The notes below the pieces were generated by a model. The model saw nothing but the letters and a program-made list of their open reading frames with translations. It made no database searches and had not been told where the DNA came from. From assembly GCF_007997155.1 (NCBI RefSeq), contig NZ_VORT01000004.1:186001-250000 (forward strand): 64,000 nucleotides of DNA. Direction: 5' to 3'. Every line of letters starts with the position of its first letter. Within the stretch, counting starts at the first letter, position 1. Below, piece after piece: positions 33,317 through 42,624 of this stretch. Source of the stretch: Aequorivita antarctica. GTDB taxonomy: Bacteria; Bacteroidota; Bacteroidia; Flavobacteriales; Flavobacteriaceae. The translations under genes were made by a program, and so were the position numbers.

Positions 33317-34783
33317 ATGATGAATATAGAAAAAATCAAAACCTTTGGCGAACTTAAAAAAGCGGGTTACGAACCAAAATCAATAAAAGAAGAATTACGC
33401 CGCAATTTACTTCAAAAAATAATGAAGAAGGAAACGCCTTTTGTGGGTATTCACGGCTATGAACTTACCGTGATTCCAGAATTGGAACGCGCTATTCTTT
33501 CAAAACACAACATTAACCTTTTAGGACTTCGCGGCCAGGCCAAGACCCGATTGGCACGCCAAATGGTGGGACTTTTGGATGAATATATTCCCGTTGTTGA
33601 AGGTAGCGAGGTAAACGACGATCCTTTCAAGCCAATTTCCCGATTCGCAATAAACTTGATGCACGAAATGGGAGATGACACGCCTATAACTTGGTTGCAT
33701 CGGAACGATCGCTTTTCAGAAAAATTGGCAACGCCAGACGTTACGGTTGCAGATATCATTGGTGATGTTGACCCAATAAAAGCTGCAAACCTAAAATTGA
33801 CATATGCGGACGATCGCGTAATTCACTTCGGGATGATTCCCCGAAGTAACCGGTGTATTTTCGTGATTAACGAATTACCTGATTTACAGCCGCGTATTCA
33901 AGTTGCACTTTTTAATATTTTGCAGGAAGGCGATATCCAGATTCGTGGTTTTGCCGTTCGCTTGCCTTTGGATATACAATTTGTTTTCACGGCGAACCCA
34001 GAGGATTACACAAACCGCGGAAGTATTGTAACTCCGTTAAAAGATAGAATTGGCTCTCAAATATTAACGCATTATCCCGAAGACATCAAAACCGCTCGCA
34101 CAATTACCGAGCAAGAAACAGCAGAAGCCATCAAAACAAAATCTAATATATACGTACCCGAATTGGCAAAGGATGTTTTGGAACAAATAAGTTTTGAAGC
34201 TCGTGAAAATGATTTTATTGATGCCAAAAGTGGCGTGAGTGCACGTTTAAGTATTACCGCTTTTGAAAATCTTTTGAGTACCGCAGAAAGACGCGCATTA
34301 CACAGTGGAGATGAAAAAACCAGTGTGCGCTTGGGGGATTTTATAGGTATTATCCCGTCTATTACTGGGAAAGTAGAATTGGTTTATGAAGGTGAGCAGG
34401 AAGGTGTTTCCCAAGTTGCTCAGCAACTGATTGTGGATGCCGTAAATACAACTTTTAAGGAACGATTTCCAAAAATAGAAAAACTCACCAAAGATGGTGA
34501 TGCAGATCCATATGCTGAAATAGTAGCTTGGTTCTTTGAGGAAAATGACTTTGAATTACTTGATTCCTATACTGATGAGGAATATAAAAATGAATTGGAT
34601 CGAATTATCCCATTGCAACAGTTGGTTGAAAAATACCAGCCGGAAACTTCTAAAACGGACAGTTATTTTTTAAAAGAAGTAATTCTTTGGGCTTTAGCTG
34701 AAAACAAAAAACTGAGCAAATTCAGTTTGGGGAATGGCTTGCATTTTAAAGATTTGTACGGAAGCTACATCAGCGGACTTTAA
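33317..34783 (+). CDS. MoxR/magnesium-chelatase-type AAA+ ATPase
   Basis: A 488-aa cytosolic AAA+ ATPase, 25% longer than classic MoxR proteins. Walker A is GLRGQAKTRLARQM near residue 71, a degenerate form with Ala replacing the second Gly. Walker B is CIFVINELPDLQ near 184; NELPDL replaces DExN. The later sensor regions are typical of the sigma-54-interaction or chelatase group. The C-terminal extension (about 400-488) is unique. It follows the VWA gene without spacing and is therefore translated with it. A bidirectional terminator follows. Confidence 0.9.
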   Translation: MMNIEKIKTFGELKKAGYEPKSIKEELRRNLLQKIMKKETPFVGIHGYELTVIPELERAILSKHNINLLGLRGQAKTRLARQMVGLLDEYIPVVEGSEVNDDPFKPISRFAINLMHEMGDDTPITWLHRNDRFSEKLATPDVTVADIIGDVDPIKAANLKLTYADDRVIHFGMIPRSNRCIFVINELPDLQPRIQVALFNILQEGDIQIRGFAVRLPLDIQFVFTANPEDYTNRGSIVTPLKDRIGSQILTHYPEDIKTARTITEQETAEAIKTKSNIYVPELAKDVLEQISFEARENDFIDAKSGVSARLSITAFENLLSTAERRALHSGDEKTSVRLGDFIGIIPSITGKVELVYEGEQEGVSQVAQQLIVDAVNTTFKERFPKIEKLTKDGDADPYAEIVAWFFEENDFELLDSYTDEEYKNELDRIIPLQQLVEKYQPETSKTDSYFLKEVILWALAENKKLSKFSLGNGLHFKDLYGSYISGL

Positions 34784-34800
34784 GTTTTCATCAAAACAAA

Positions 34801-34831
34801 ATCCTGCCAGATTTATAAAAACTGGCAGGAT
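34801..34831. terminator. Bidirectional terminator between the MoxR-type and LysM genes
   Basis: ATCCTGCCAG (34801-34810) pairs perfectly with CTGGCAGGAT (34822-34831), followed by T-rich sequence. It serves two convergent genes. Confidence 0.9.
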
Positions 34832-34851
34832 TTTTCTTTTTTTACAGAAAA

Positions 34852-35229
34852 TTAAATATTTGGAATTACCAATTCATCACCAGGATGAATAAGATCTGCA
34901 GATTTCAACTTTCCTTTGTTAGCTTCAAAAATAGCGTTGTATTTGTTTGCGTTGCCATAATAATGTTTCGCAATTTTACTTAAAGATTCACCGCTTTTTA
35001 CGGTGTGGTGCGCAAAAACAGAGGCATCAGCAACCTTTATATCAGCCATTATATCTGAAGGGTTCTCACCTCCAACACGTTTTATTTCGTCCCAAAGAAG
35101 GTTTTTTTCATAAGGCGTCTTTGCAGTTCCCCAAACTTTTAGTTGGCCGTTTTCTTCTTTTACATCACCGTTTTGAATATTTAGTTTTTCACCTAAATCC
35201 AGAACACTTTGGTATTTTGACTTTATCAT
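34852..35229 (-). CDS. BON-LysM protein, Kbp/YgaU-like
   Basis: A 125-aa protein without a signal peptide. The N-terminal BON-type domain (about 15-65) precedes a C-terminal LysM domain (about 75-123; HHTVKSGESLSKIAKHYYGN is its start). This domain order and length match E. coli Kbp (YgaU), a cytosolic potassium-binding protein, so cytosolic or peptidoglycan-binding roles are both possible. The upstream region is AT-rich with a near promoter box TATCTTTA. Confidence 0.88.
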   Translation of the reverse strand: MIKSKYQSVLDLGEKLNIQNGDVKEENGQLKVWGTAKTPYEKNLLWDEIKRVGGENPSDIMADIKVADASVFAHHTVKSGESLSKIAKHYYGNANKYNAIFEANKGKLKSADLIHPGDELVIPNI

Positions 35230-35400
35230 TTTAATTATTTTATAAGTTAATACCTTAAAGATAATACTTCTGTAAACTTTAACTTTCAGATTTACAAAAT
35301 TTTAGGAATTATTAAGACTATTTAAGATTCATTATAAAAAATAGTTGAAAGTTTAACTAAAAATTAAAGAGAATATTAAAAAAAATCATTCCACTTAGAA

Positions 35401-35408
35401 TATCTTTG
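35401..35408 (+). promoter_or_regulatory. Promoter -7 box TATCTTTG for the fasciclin gene
   Basis: An exact TAnnTTTG match, 30 nt before the ATG at 35439. It covers the earlier TTG (35406) that could extend the frame, which rules out the longer start. Confidence 0.65.
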
Positions 35409-35438
35409 ACGCAAATATTTAAATCAACGATAACTATT

Positions 35439-36071
35439 ATGAAACTAAAAACAATTGTAATGTCTCTGGCTGTAGTAGCAATGCTTTTCGCAAGCTGTGA
35501 AGACACAAAAAAGAAAGAAGCTGAGGCTCAAGCTCAGGCTGAACAAATGCGTATGGAGCGCGAAAAAGATTCTTTGATGAAAGTTGAGGCAGACACTCAG
35601 GCTAAGATGGCTGAAATGGAAGCTAATTCAATTGCTGCAAAAGCAATGGGTAACTCTGATCTTTCTACATTGGTAAGTGCTCTTCAAGCTGCTGATATGT
35701 CTCAAACTTTGAAAGGTGAAGGCGACTATACAGTTTTCGCTCCAACTAATGAAGCTTTCAGCAAAGTGCCTAAAGCAACTATGGAGAATTTAATGAAGCC
35801 TGAGAACAAAACTCAACTTCAAAAATTACTTCAATATCACGTGCTTCAAGGTAAAATGAATGCTGCTGATGTTTTAGCAAAAATTAAAGCTGCCAACAAT
35901 AAGCTTGATGTAACAACAATGAATGGAGAAACTTTAACCTTATCTGAAAAAGGTGGTAAAGTAATGATTAAAGATGCAAAAGGAAATACAGCTACTGTAA
36001 CTAGTGCTGATATGGACGCATCAAATGGTGTGGTACACGTTGTAGATAAAGTGTTGATGCCAAAAATGTAA
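35439..36071 (+). CDS. Fasciclin-domain lipoprotein
   Basis: A 210-aa lipoprotein. The signal peptide MKLKTIVMSLAVVAMLFASC ends in a lipobox with Cys20. A long charged helix rich in Ala, Glu and Gln (about 22-70) spaces the domain from the membrane. One fasciclin (FAS1) domain covers about 72-210; YTVFAPTNEAFSKVP and the final HVVDKVLMPK are its H1 and H2 motifs. FAS1 domains mediate adhesion. The codons are optimal and the promoter matches well, so expression may be high. A hairpin terminator follows. Confidence 0.92.
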   Translation: MKLKTIVMSLAVVAMLFASCEDTKKKEAEAQAQAEQMRMEREKDSLMKVEADTQAKMAEMEANSIAAKAMGNSDLSTLVSALQAADMSQTLKGEGDYTVFAPTNEAFSKVPKATMENLMKPENKTQLQKLLQYHVLQGKMNAADVLAKIKAANNKLDVTTMNGETLTLSEKGGKVMIKDAKGNTATVTSADMDASNGVVHVVDKVLMPKM

Positions 36072-36096
36072 TTCATTTTAAAATGAATTTTGAAAG

Positions 36097-36120
36097 AAAA
36101 GCTCCAGCAATGGGGCTTTT
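36097..36120 (+). terminator. Intrinsic terminator after the fasciclin gene
   Basis: AAAAGCTCC pairs with GGGGCTTTT (one wobble) around a 6-nt loop, followed by a T-run. An 18-bp perfect palindrome (ATTCATTTTAAAATGAAT, 36071-36088) lies just before it. Confidence 0.8.
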
Positions 36121-36122
36121 TT

Positions 36123-36794
36123 TTATGTGGAATTTCTACCTAGATATTCAAGTTTCTTTAAATCTTCTTTGCTTTCAATATGAATACCGGTTCCATTTTT
36201 AATAAGTAGATTTTGCGTTGTTATATCAAGAACATCTTCATAATAATGATCGGTAATAATTATTCCTTTTTCAAGCTTTAGTTTGTTGAGGAGATTTTTT
36301 ATTTCAATTTTAAACAATGGCTCAATCATAGAAAAAGGCTCATCGAGCATCATAAAAGGATGGTCCAGGTTTCCCACTAATAAAACTTCCAAATAACGAA
36401 TTTGGCCTAGTGATAATTCTCCAACTTTTTTAGCTGTCAATTTTGCAATTTGTAAATCGTAAAAGATAGTATCTTGCTTTTTTTCTTCTGAAAAATATAT
36501 AGGAATTAAATCCCGAACCTTAATGTCTTTCGGTAAAAAGGAATGTTGAGGTAGGTAAGCGATACATTCTGAGGAAATATTGCTAGAAGGATTGAATTTT
36601 ACCCCATCAATTGAAATACTGATTGAAACTTTTTTTAATGATCCGAATATCATTTTCAACAAAGTAGATTTTCCGCAGCCATTTCTGCCGAAAATTCCCA
36701 AAACTTCTCCTGTTTTCAACGAGAAAGAAACTTCTTTGAGAACTTCTTTTTTTCCAAAACTTATTGCAGCATTATGTAATTTGAAGATTGCCAA
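36123..36794 (-). CDS. ABC transporter ATP-binding protein
   Basis: A 223-aa nucleotide-binding subunit. Walker A is GRNGCGKST at 36-44, the Q-loop region is YLPQHSF, the signature is LSLGQIRYLEVL near 130 (LSLGQ for LSGGQ), and Walker B is FMMLDEPFS, followed by switch His in IITDHYYED. The start lies inside the end of the small membrane-protein gene (23-nt overlap), indicating a two-gene transporter. It converges on the fasciclin gene. Confidence 0.93.
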   Translation of the reverse strand: MAIFKLHNAAISFGKKEVLKEVSFSLKTGEVLGIFGRNGCGKSTLLKMIFGSLKKVSISISIDGVKFNPSSNISSECIAYLPQHSFLPKDIKVRDLIPIYFSEEKKQDTIFYDLQIAKLTAKKVGELSLGQIRYLEVLLVGNLDHPFMMLDEPFSMIEPLFKIEIKNLLNKLKLEKGIIITDHYYEDVLDITTQNLLIKNGTGIHIESKEDLKKLEYLGRNST

Positions 36795-37080
36795 ATATGA
36801 AAATTAGGAATATAATTAGAACTGAAAAAACAGGAATACCGACCAAAATATTCATAACAAATGAAACTTTAAAAAGCTTCCATTTAGTAAGCCCAAGGTT
36901 AAAGTAGAAATAGAATTGGTTATTATAAAACGTTCTAAATCCTATAAAGCCAAAAAGTAAACCTATGGATACGAAAAGCACAAAGCCCCAAAATAAGCCT
37001 ACATAGAGCATGCTTAAAATAGAAAAAGACACGATAAAAGGAAAAATGGTTTTATAGAATTGCCAATAGGCTCGGTACAT
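36772..37080 (-). CDS. Small membrane partner of the ABC ATPase, 102 aa
   Basis: A 102-aa hydrophobic protein with about three transmembrane segments (about 12-30, 30-50 and 75-100) and a short FRTFYNNQFYFYFNLGLTKWKLFK loop in between. It overlaps the ATPase gene by 23 nt and so is probably its membrane subunit. At 102 residues it is far smaller than a normal ABC permease (usually over 200), and would have to oligomerise or work with another protein. No known family is recognised with confidence. Confidence 0.7.
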   Translation of the reverse strand: MYRAYWQFYKTIFPFIVSFSILSMLYVGLFWGFVLFVSIGLLFGFIGFRTFYNNQFYFYFNLGLTKWKLFKVSFVMNILVGIPVFSVLIIFLIFIFGNLQIT

Positions 37081-37096
37081 TTTTTAAAGCTTAGAA

Positions 37097-40000
37097 TTAA
37101 TGACAGCTACAACCTCCATCCATAAAACCTTGGGTTTCCTGATGCCAAGGGAAAGCTTGGTTGTATTTATCCATCTCCCAGAAAAAAGGAAGACGTTCTT
37201 TAGGGTTGTTGCCAATTTCATTCATAGTTTCGGTATCATACAATCTGCCGTTAATCATTACCATCTTTATCGATTCTGTGTTTTCAATATCTTCCAATGG
37301 GTTTTTATCCATCACGATTAAATCAGCAAGTTTTCCAACTTTCAAAGAGCCAATATCTTCACCGGCACCAATATATTCCGCAGAATTAATTGTTGCAGCT
37401 TTCAAAGCTTCCAAATTACTCATTCCGCCTTGTTGGAGCATCCACGTTTCCCAATGTGCGCCCAAACCTTGTAACTGTCCGTGCGCGCCCATATTCACCT
37501 TTACGCCAGCATCGCTCAAACTTTTTACGGTTTCTGAAACCAAAATATGACCATTTTTATATTCTTCCTGTGGAGTTTTCATTCGGTGACGGGAGCGACT
37601 GTCCACAATACTTCTAGGCGTGAATGTGAGCAGTTTTTTGTTTTCCCAAACATTATCGCGTTCATAATAATAGAATTCACCGTTCATTCCGCCGTAATTA
37701 ACAATTAAGGTTGGTGTGTAGCCAGAACCGCTTTCTCCCCAAACTTCAAGCACATCTTTATAAACTGGCGCCACGGGAATGTTGTGTTCAATACCCGTAT
37801 GGCCGTCAATAACCTGAGTTATATTATGATAAAAAGTAGATCCGCCTTCTGGAACCACATTAATTCCCATTTCTCTGGCGGCCTGAAGCACTTGTTGACG
37901 TTGGTCACGGCGTGGTTGGTTATAGCTTTTCACACTTTTTGCTCCAAAGGCTTTCGTGCGGCGAATACTGCTTCTGGCGTCTTCCAAATTATTAATAACG
38001 GCTTTGAAATCGCCATCGGCGCCATAAAGGATAAAACCTGTTGAAAACAATCGCGGCCCCACCAATTGTCCACTTTTTTGAAGCTCAGAAAGCGTAAAAA
38101 CAGTTTCGGTATTTGCCGAAGGATCGTGCGATGTAGTTACACCAAAAGCCAAGTTTGCCATAAAAGGCCAGTATTGTTGCGAGGGAAGTCCATCACGGAA
38201 AGCTCCTACGTGAGCGTGTGCATCTACCATTCCTGGCATTATAGTTTTTCCTTCTGCGGAATAAATTTTTGTCCCTACAGGAACAGAAACCTTATCGGCT
38301 TCGCCAATAGCTTCTATTTTATTGCCGTTAATGACGATGGTTCCGTTTTCAATTACGTTTTCATTTTCCATTGTGATGATTCGCGCATTAGTGAAAGCAA
38401 TCCTTCCACTAGGCTTATCAACAGCTGCTTGTAGGCCAATCTTTGTACCAGTTAATGTTATTTCAGGTACTTTTTCTGGGGAACCTGATAAAAAAGTAAA
38501 CCTGTTTTTTAATTCATTGCTAAAATACTCATCGCCTAGAGTCCACATTATTTTTTGGCTGTTTGGCGACCAATGTATATTTATCCCAGCATCCTTGGCG
38601 AGTTGGGAAACAGGCACGGCCTTGGTTTTGTCATCCAAGTCAATGGTTTGGCCATTAAGCACTAAGGGAGCCACAAATAATTTGTGAAGGTTTGTAAAAG
38701 CAATCCATTCGTTATCTGGACTTGGTATTAATCTATTGGCATATTTGGAAGTGATATGAGTTTTTTCATCATTTCCATCAAGATTTACACTGATGAGTTT
38801 CTTTTCAATTTCTCCAAAATAGGTTCCACCGGTTTGAAGAAAAATTCGTTTTCCGTCTTTGCTAAACATCGGGTATTCGCCTTTATCAACAACGAACTTT
38901 TCATTGTTTCCATTGGAATCCATCACATAAATTCCGTCATTTTTTGTAAAAGTGAAACCTTGATCGGTGTTTCCGTTTTCTTTTCTAAAGGTTATTTGGG
39001 ATGCGTTGGGAGAAAAGGAAGGAGTTCTATAAATACCTTTTTTTGATGTTAATTTCAAGGGGTTTCCTCCCTTGGTTGAAACTTTATAAATACCACCTTT
39101 TTCGACGTCGTTCCATGTTACATAAATTATTTCGGAACCATTGGGTGAAAAGCTTGGTTCAAATTCAAAATCTTTACTATTTGTGAGGCGTTGCGGTTTG
39201 CCATTGGGCAATTCTTTTTTATATAAATGGCCCAATGCACTAAAAACAATATATTTCCCATCTGGTGAAGTTACAGTGTGGCGAATCATTTTTGGCGTAA
39301 AAGTTTCAGTTTCAATTTTATTATTGAAATGAACCGTTTCCGCCAAATCTATATTTACGTTTACTGTAAAAGGGATGTTGACAACTGCCAAAGAGGTCAC
39401 GTCTATTTTGTTGATTTTTCCACCGCTCCAAAAAACAATTTCGTTATTGTTGGGCATCCAGCTAAAATTGGGATAAACTCCAAAAAGAGCCCACGCTTCT
39501 TGCTGGTCTTTATTCAATTGGTCATAAATGGGCCATTCTTCCCCAGTTTCTAAATTTTGAATAAACAGCACACTCTTGGTACGAACTCTTTTTACAAAAG
39601 CAAGTTTTTTACCATCTCTTGAAATTGTAGGCCTTGCTGCACCGCCAGGTCCGCCCGTTATTGTTTCGGTTTTTCCGGTTGCAAATTCATATCGTTTTAT
39701 TACATAAATTTGGTCATTAGGATCTTTATTGTATTGAAAATAACCACCTGGGTACATATCTTCACTATAATAAAGATATTTTCCATCTGGGGAAACAAAC
39801 GGTTCGTTTACATCCTGTTGATCGTTTTTACGCTTTGTTAATTGTAAACCAGTTCCTCCAGATTTATGATACTGCCACATCTCTCCGGCGCCCAAACTTC
39901 TTTCAGAAGAAAAATGTTTACGGGCAATTAAATAATTTCCGTCTGAGCTCCAAACAGCATTATTTAACAAGCGGAAATCTTCTTTGGTGACTTCTTTTGC

Positions 40001-40390
40001 ATCGCTGCCATCAGCATTCATAACCCAAATATTATCGCCACCACCAGCATCACTTGTAAAGGAAATTTTGGTGCCGTCTGGACTGAATCTGGGTTGTATT
40101 TCAAACGGAATTCCCGCTCTGATTACTTTAGCGGTTCCGCCCGAAATAGGCATTGTATATATATCGCCCAGCATATCAAAAGCAATGGTTTTACCATCTG
40201 GACTCACATCGAGATTCATCCAAGTACCTTCATTTGTTGAGAAGGAGTGGGTTTTATAGTTGAAATCTTTTCCGGGATTAGCAACTTCCCATTTTGGTTC
40301 TTCTTTTTCCTTATCCTTCTTTTCTTCTTTTTCCTGAGCATAAAAAGATGTTGAGATAACTAGACATAATAAGAATGGAAAAATTTTCAT
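37097..40390 (-). CDS. Exported amidohydrolase with TolB-like propeller
   Basis: A 1097-aa secreted or periplasmic protein. The signal peptide ends near residue 18 (MKIFPFLLCLVISTSFYA), followed by a lysine/glutamate-rich segment. PD40/TolB-like propeller blades occupy about 45-640 (FSPDGTKISFTSDAGG is typical). A metal-dependent amidohydrolase domain covers about 665-1050, with the metal site start MPGMVDAHAHVG. The C-terminus ends in a Cys-x-Cys-His tail (GGCSCH). The substrate is unknown; related proteins are imidazolonepropionase- or prolidase-like. The adjacent small genes are not obviously related. Confidence 0.9.
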   Translation of the reverse strand: MKIFPFLLCLVISTSFYAQEKEEKKDKEKEEPKWEVANPGKDFNYKTHSFSTNEGTWMNLDVSPDGKTIAFDMLGDIYTMPISGGTAKVIRAGIPFEIQPRFSPDGTKISFTSDAGGGDNIWVMNADGSDAKEVTKEDFRLLNNAVWSSDGNYLIARKHFSSERSLGAGEMWQYHKSGGTGLQLTKRKNDQQDVNEPFVSPDGKYLYYSEDMYPGGYFQYNKDPNDQIYVIKRYEFATGKTETITGGPGGAARPTISRDGKKLAFVKRVRTKSVLFIQNLETGEEWPIYDQLNKDQQEAWALFGVYPNFSWMPNNNEIVFWSGGKINKIDVTSLAVVNIPFTVNVNIDLAETVHFNNKIETETFTPKMIRHTVTSPDGKYIVFSALGHLYKKELPNGKPQRLTNSKDFEFEPSFSPNGSEIIYVTWNDVEKGGIYKVSTKGGNPLKLTSKKGIYRTPSFSPNASQITFRKENGNTDQGFTFTKNDGIYVMDSNGNNEKFVVDKGEYPMFSKDGKRIFLQTGGTYFGEIEKKLISVNLDGNDEKTHITSKYANRLIPSPDNEWIAFTNLHKLFVAPLVLNGQTIDLDDKTKAVPVSQLAKDAGINIHWSPNSQKIMWTLGDEYFSNELKNRFTFLSGSPEKVPEITLTGTKIGLQAAVDKPSGRIAFTNARIITMENENVIENGTIVINGNKIEAIGEADKVSVPVGTKIYSAEGKTIMPGMVDAHAHVGAFRDGLPSQQYWPFMANLAFGVTTSHDPSANTETVFTLSELQKSGQLVGPRLFSTGFILYGADGDFKAVINNLEDARSSIRRTKAFGAKSVKSYNQPRRDQRQQVLQAAREMGINVVPEGGSTFYHNITQVIDGHTGIEHNIPVAPVYKDVLEVWGESGSGYTPTLIVNYGGMNGEFYYYERDNVWENKKLLTFTPRSIVDSRSRHRMKTPQEEYKNGHILVSETVKSLSDAGVKVNMGAHGQLQGLGAHWETWMLQQGGMSNLEALKAATINSAEYIGAGEDIGSLKVGKLADLIVMDKNPLEDIENTESIKMVMINGRLYDTETMNEIGNNPKERLPFFWEMDKYNQAFPWHQETQGFMDGGCSCH

Positions 40391-40408
40391 GTTTAAAATA
40401 TTAGGCGG

Positions 40409-40981
40409 TTAATTTCTTGATTTAATATTGTTTTCGCAGAGCGTTAGTATTTCTGAAACTCTTTTGTTTCGGGTTTCTTCCCGCTTGGCTTGGTTCAACC
40501 AATAAAGATAGCTTTTTCTATAACTACGGCTAAAATTTTCAAAATTTGTTAAGGCTTGTTTGTTCTGCTTAAATGCTTTTTGAAGATCTTCTGGAATTAT
40601 TAAATTTTCCACATCGTCCAAAGCAGTCCAGCTACCATTTTTCTTGGCTTCAGCAATTACTTTTTTTCCGTTTATATGAAGAAGACCTTCTTTTTCTAAT
40701 TCTTTCAAATGAGATTTATTGAGGGCGCTCCAAACGCTTTTCGGGTTTCGAGGACAAAAGTATTGCTGCCGCCTTCCATTGCCAAGGCTTTTCACCGTAC
40801 TGTCTATCCAACCGAAGCAAAGAGCTATTTTAACGGCTTCTTCCCAACGCATAGATGGGATATCCATTTCTACTTTGTAAAAAATTAGGTAAACGCCTTG
40901 CACGTGCGTTTTGTGGTTTTCATGCAGCCATTCCCGCCATTCAGTATCATCTTTAAAATAAAGTGTAGGCTTAGAACTCAT
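40409..40981 (-). CDS. YdeI/OmpD-associated family protein
   Basis: A 190-aa cytosolic protein of the YdeI/OmpD-associated family (bacteriocin-protection, DUF1905-related). It starts with LYFKDDTEWREWLHENH. WEEAVKIALCFGWIDSTVKSLG near residue 45 and YYWLNQAKREETR-type C-terminal residues are characteristic. The function is unproven. Its ATG overlaps the stop of the M1 peptidase gene (TAATG), so the two are translated together. Confidence 0.87.
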   Translation of the reverse strand: MSSKPTLYFKDDTEWREWLHENHKTHVQGVYLIFYKVEMDIPSMRWEEAVKIALCFGWIDSTVKSLGNGRRQQYFCPRNPKSVWSALNKSHLKELEKEGLLHINGKKVIAEAKKNGSWTALDDVENLIIPEDLQKAFKQNKQALTNFENFSRSYRKSYLYWLNQAKREETRNKRVSEILTLCENNIKSRN

Positions 40982-42612
40982 TATTTTATTTTTTCGGAAT
41001 TCACATAGAAATCTTCTTTAATCTGAAAATTTAAAATAGGGGAAGAGTGCATTTTCGTTTTCCATTCCGAAGAAGGGTAAATCCATTCTTCTTTACCGTT
41101 TATTTTAGAAATAACCGGCATATCAAAATTTTCAATAATGTCTACATATCGATATTTCAGATTTTTTCCATCAATGGAATATTCAATTTTTGGAACAATT
41201 ATGCCTCTTAAATATTGATCAAAAAACACAGTGAGGTCTATTCCGCTTTTTTGGCTAATGTAATCTTCAATCTGTTTGGTGGTAACGGTTTGGTGATAAA
41301 ATTCTTGGTTCAGTCCACGTAGAATACTTCGCCATTTTTCGTCATCTTCAATAAGTTGCCGAATCATATGAAGTATGTTTCCACCTTTGTAATACATATC
41401 GCTACTTCCAGAATTGTCAACGTTGTATTGCCCAATAATTGGACTTTCGTTCATAATCTTTTTTCGGGTGCCGATAACGTATTCCGAAGAAGCCTTTTTT
41501 CCATAGTAATAGTCTAAATACAAATTTTCAGAATAGTTGGTAAATCCTTCATGAACCCACATATCTGCCACATCTTTATTGGTGATGTTGTTGGCGAACC
41601 ATTCGTGGCCGCTTTCATGGATAATTATAAAATCGAACTTTAATCCCCAGCCAGTTCCCGAAAGGTCACGGCCTAAATAACCGTTTTTAAATTTATTTCC
41701 GTAAGTCACGCTGCTTTGGTGTTCCATTCCCAAATAGGGTGTTTCAATCAGCTTGTAGCCATCTTCATAAAAGGGGTAGGGGCCAAACCAATGTTCAAAG
41801 GCTTTCATCATCATTGGCGCCTGTTTGAATTGTTCTTTTGCCTTTGCTTCATTTTCGCGAAGCACATAATAATCCATATCCAGTATTCCTTTTTCACCTT
41901 CATATTTTTCACTCCAATGCACATAATCCCCAATGTTTATGTCTACACCGTAAGCGTTTATAGGGTTTACCACTTGCCACACCCAGGTTTTTGTAATGTC
42001 GGTTTCAATTACTTCTATTAATTTTCCGTTGCTCACGTCCATCAAATCTTTTGGTGCGGTTACTGAAATTGTAATGCCATTGTCCGGTTCATCGGAAGGG
42101 TGGTCCTTCAATGGCCACCAAACGCTGGAGCCAATGCCTTCGTTGGAAGTTGCTATAAAATCTTTTCCGTTACTGTCCTTTTCCCATGTAAAACCACCAT
42201 CCCAGGGCGGACGTCTCGCGATAATAGGTTTTCCAGAAAAGTAAATTGTGATTTTTTCTTCCTTGCCTTTTTCCTGCTTTTTTTGAAGTTTTAAAAAATG
42301 TGCATTTTCTTCGGAAGTGTATGAGATTTCTTTTCCTTCTTGAAGGATTCTATCAATCTTCATTGGATTTTGCAAGTCAATTTGCATGACCTCATTAGGT
42401 TCTAAAATTTTATAGGAAATCGTGTTACTGCCTATAATGGATTTTTCGGAAGGATTTACGATAACTTTCAAGTCGTAATATGTAACATCAAACCAAGCTC
42501 TTTCTGGAGTTATGCTGCCGCGAAGGGTGTCGGCACGGGTGAATTCCTGTTGGGAAAAAATTGAACTTACTGAGAAAACACAAAATGAAATAAACAATAA
42601 TTTTTTCAACAT
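40981..42612 (-). CDS. M1-family metallopeptidase, exported
   Basis: A 543-aa zinc aminopeptidase with a signal peptide (MLKKLLFISFCVFSVSSIFS, 1-20). Zinc ligands H332 and H336 lie in HESGHEW, and E355 in WVHEGFTNY. The substrate-recognition motif GMEHQS at 295-300 is a variant of GAMEN. An N-terminal beta-sandwich covers about 30-230. The length is shorter than E. coli PepN (870), because the C-terminal HEAT-like domain is absent, as in many periplasmic Bacteroidota members. A tandem-repeat array begins 13 nt upstream. Confidence 0.94.
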   Translation of the reverse strand: MLKKLLFISFCVFSVSSIFSQQEFTRADTLRGSITPERAWFDVTYYDLKVIVNPSEKSIIGSNTISYKILEPNEVMQIDLQNPMKIDRILQEGKEISYTSEENAHFLKLQKKQEKGKEEKITIYFSGKPIIARRPPWDGGFTWEKDSNGKDFIATSNEGIGSSVWWPLKDHPSDEPDNGITISVTAPKDLMDVSNGKLIEVIETDITKTWVWQVVNPINAYGVDINIGDYVHWSEKYEGEKGILDMDYYVLRENEAKAKEQFKQAPMMMKAFEHWFGPYPFYEDGYKLIETPYLGMEHQSSVTYGNKFKNGYLGRDLSGTGWGLKFDFIIIHESGHEWFANNITNKDVADMWVHEGFTNYSENLYLDYYYGKKASSEYVIGTRKKIMNESPIIGQYNVDNSGSSDMYYKGGNILHMIRQLIEDDEKWRSILRGLNQEFYHQTVTTKQIEDYISQKSGIDLTVFFDQYLRGIIVPKIEYSIDGKNLKYRYVDIIENFDMPVISKINGKEEWIYPSSEWKTKMHSSPILNFQIKEDFYVNSEKIK

Positions 42613-42624
42613 AATAATTTTATT

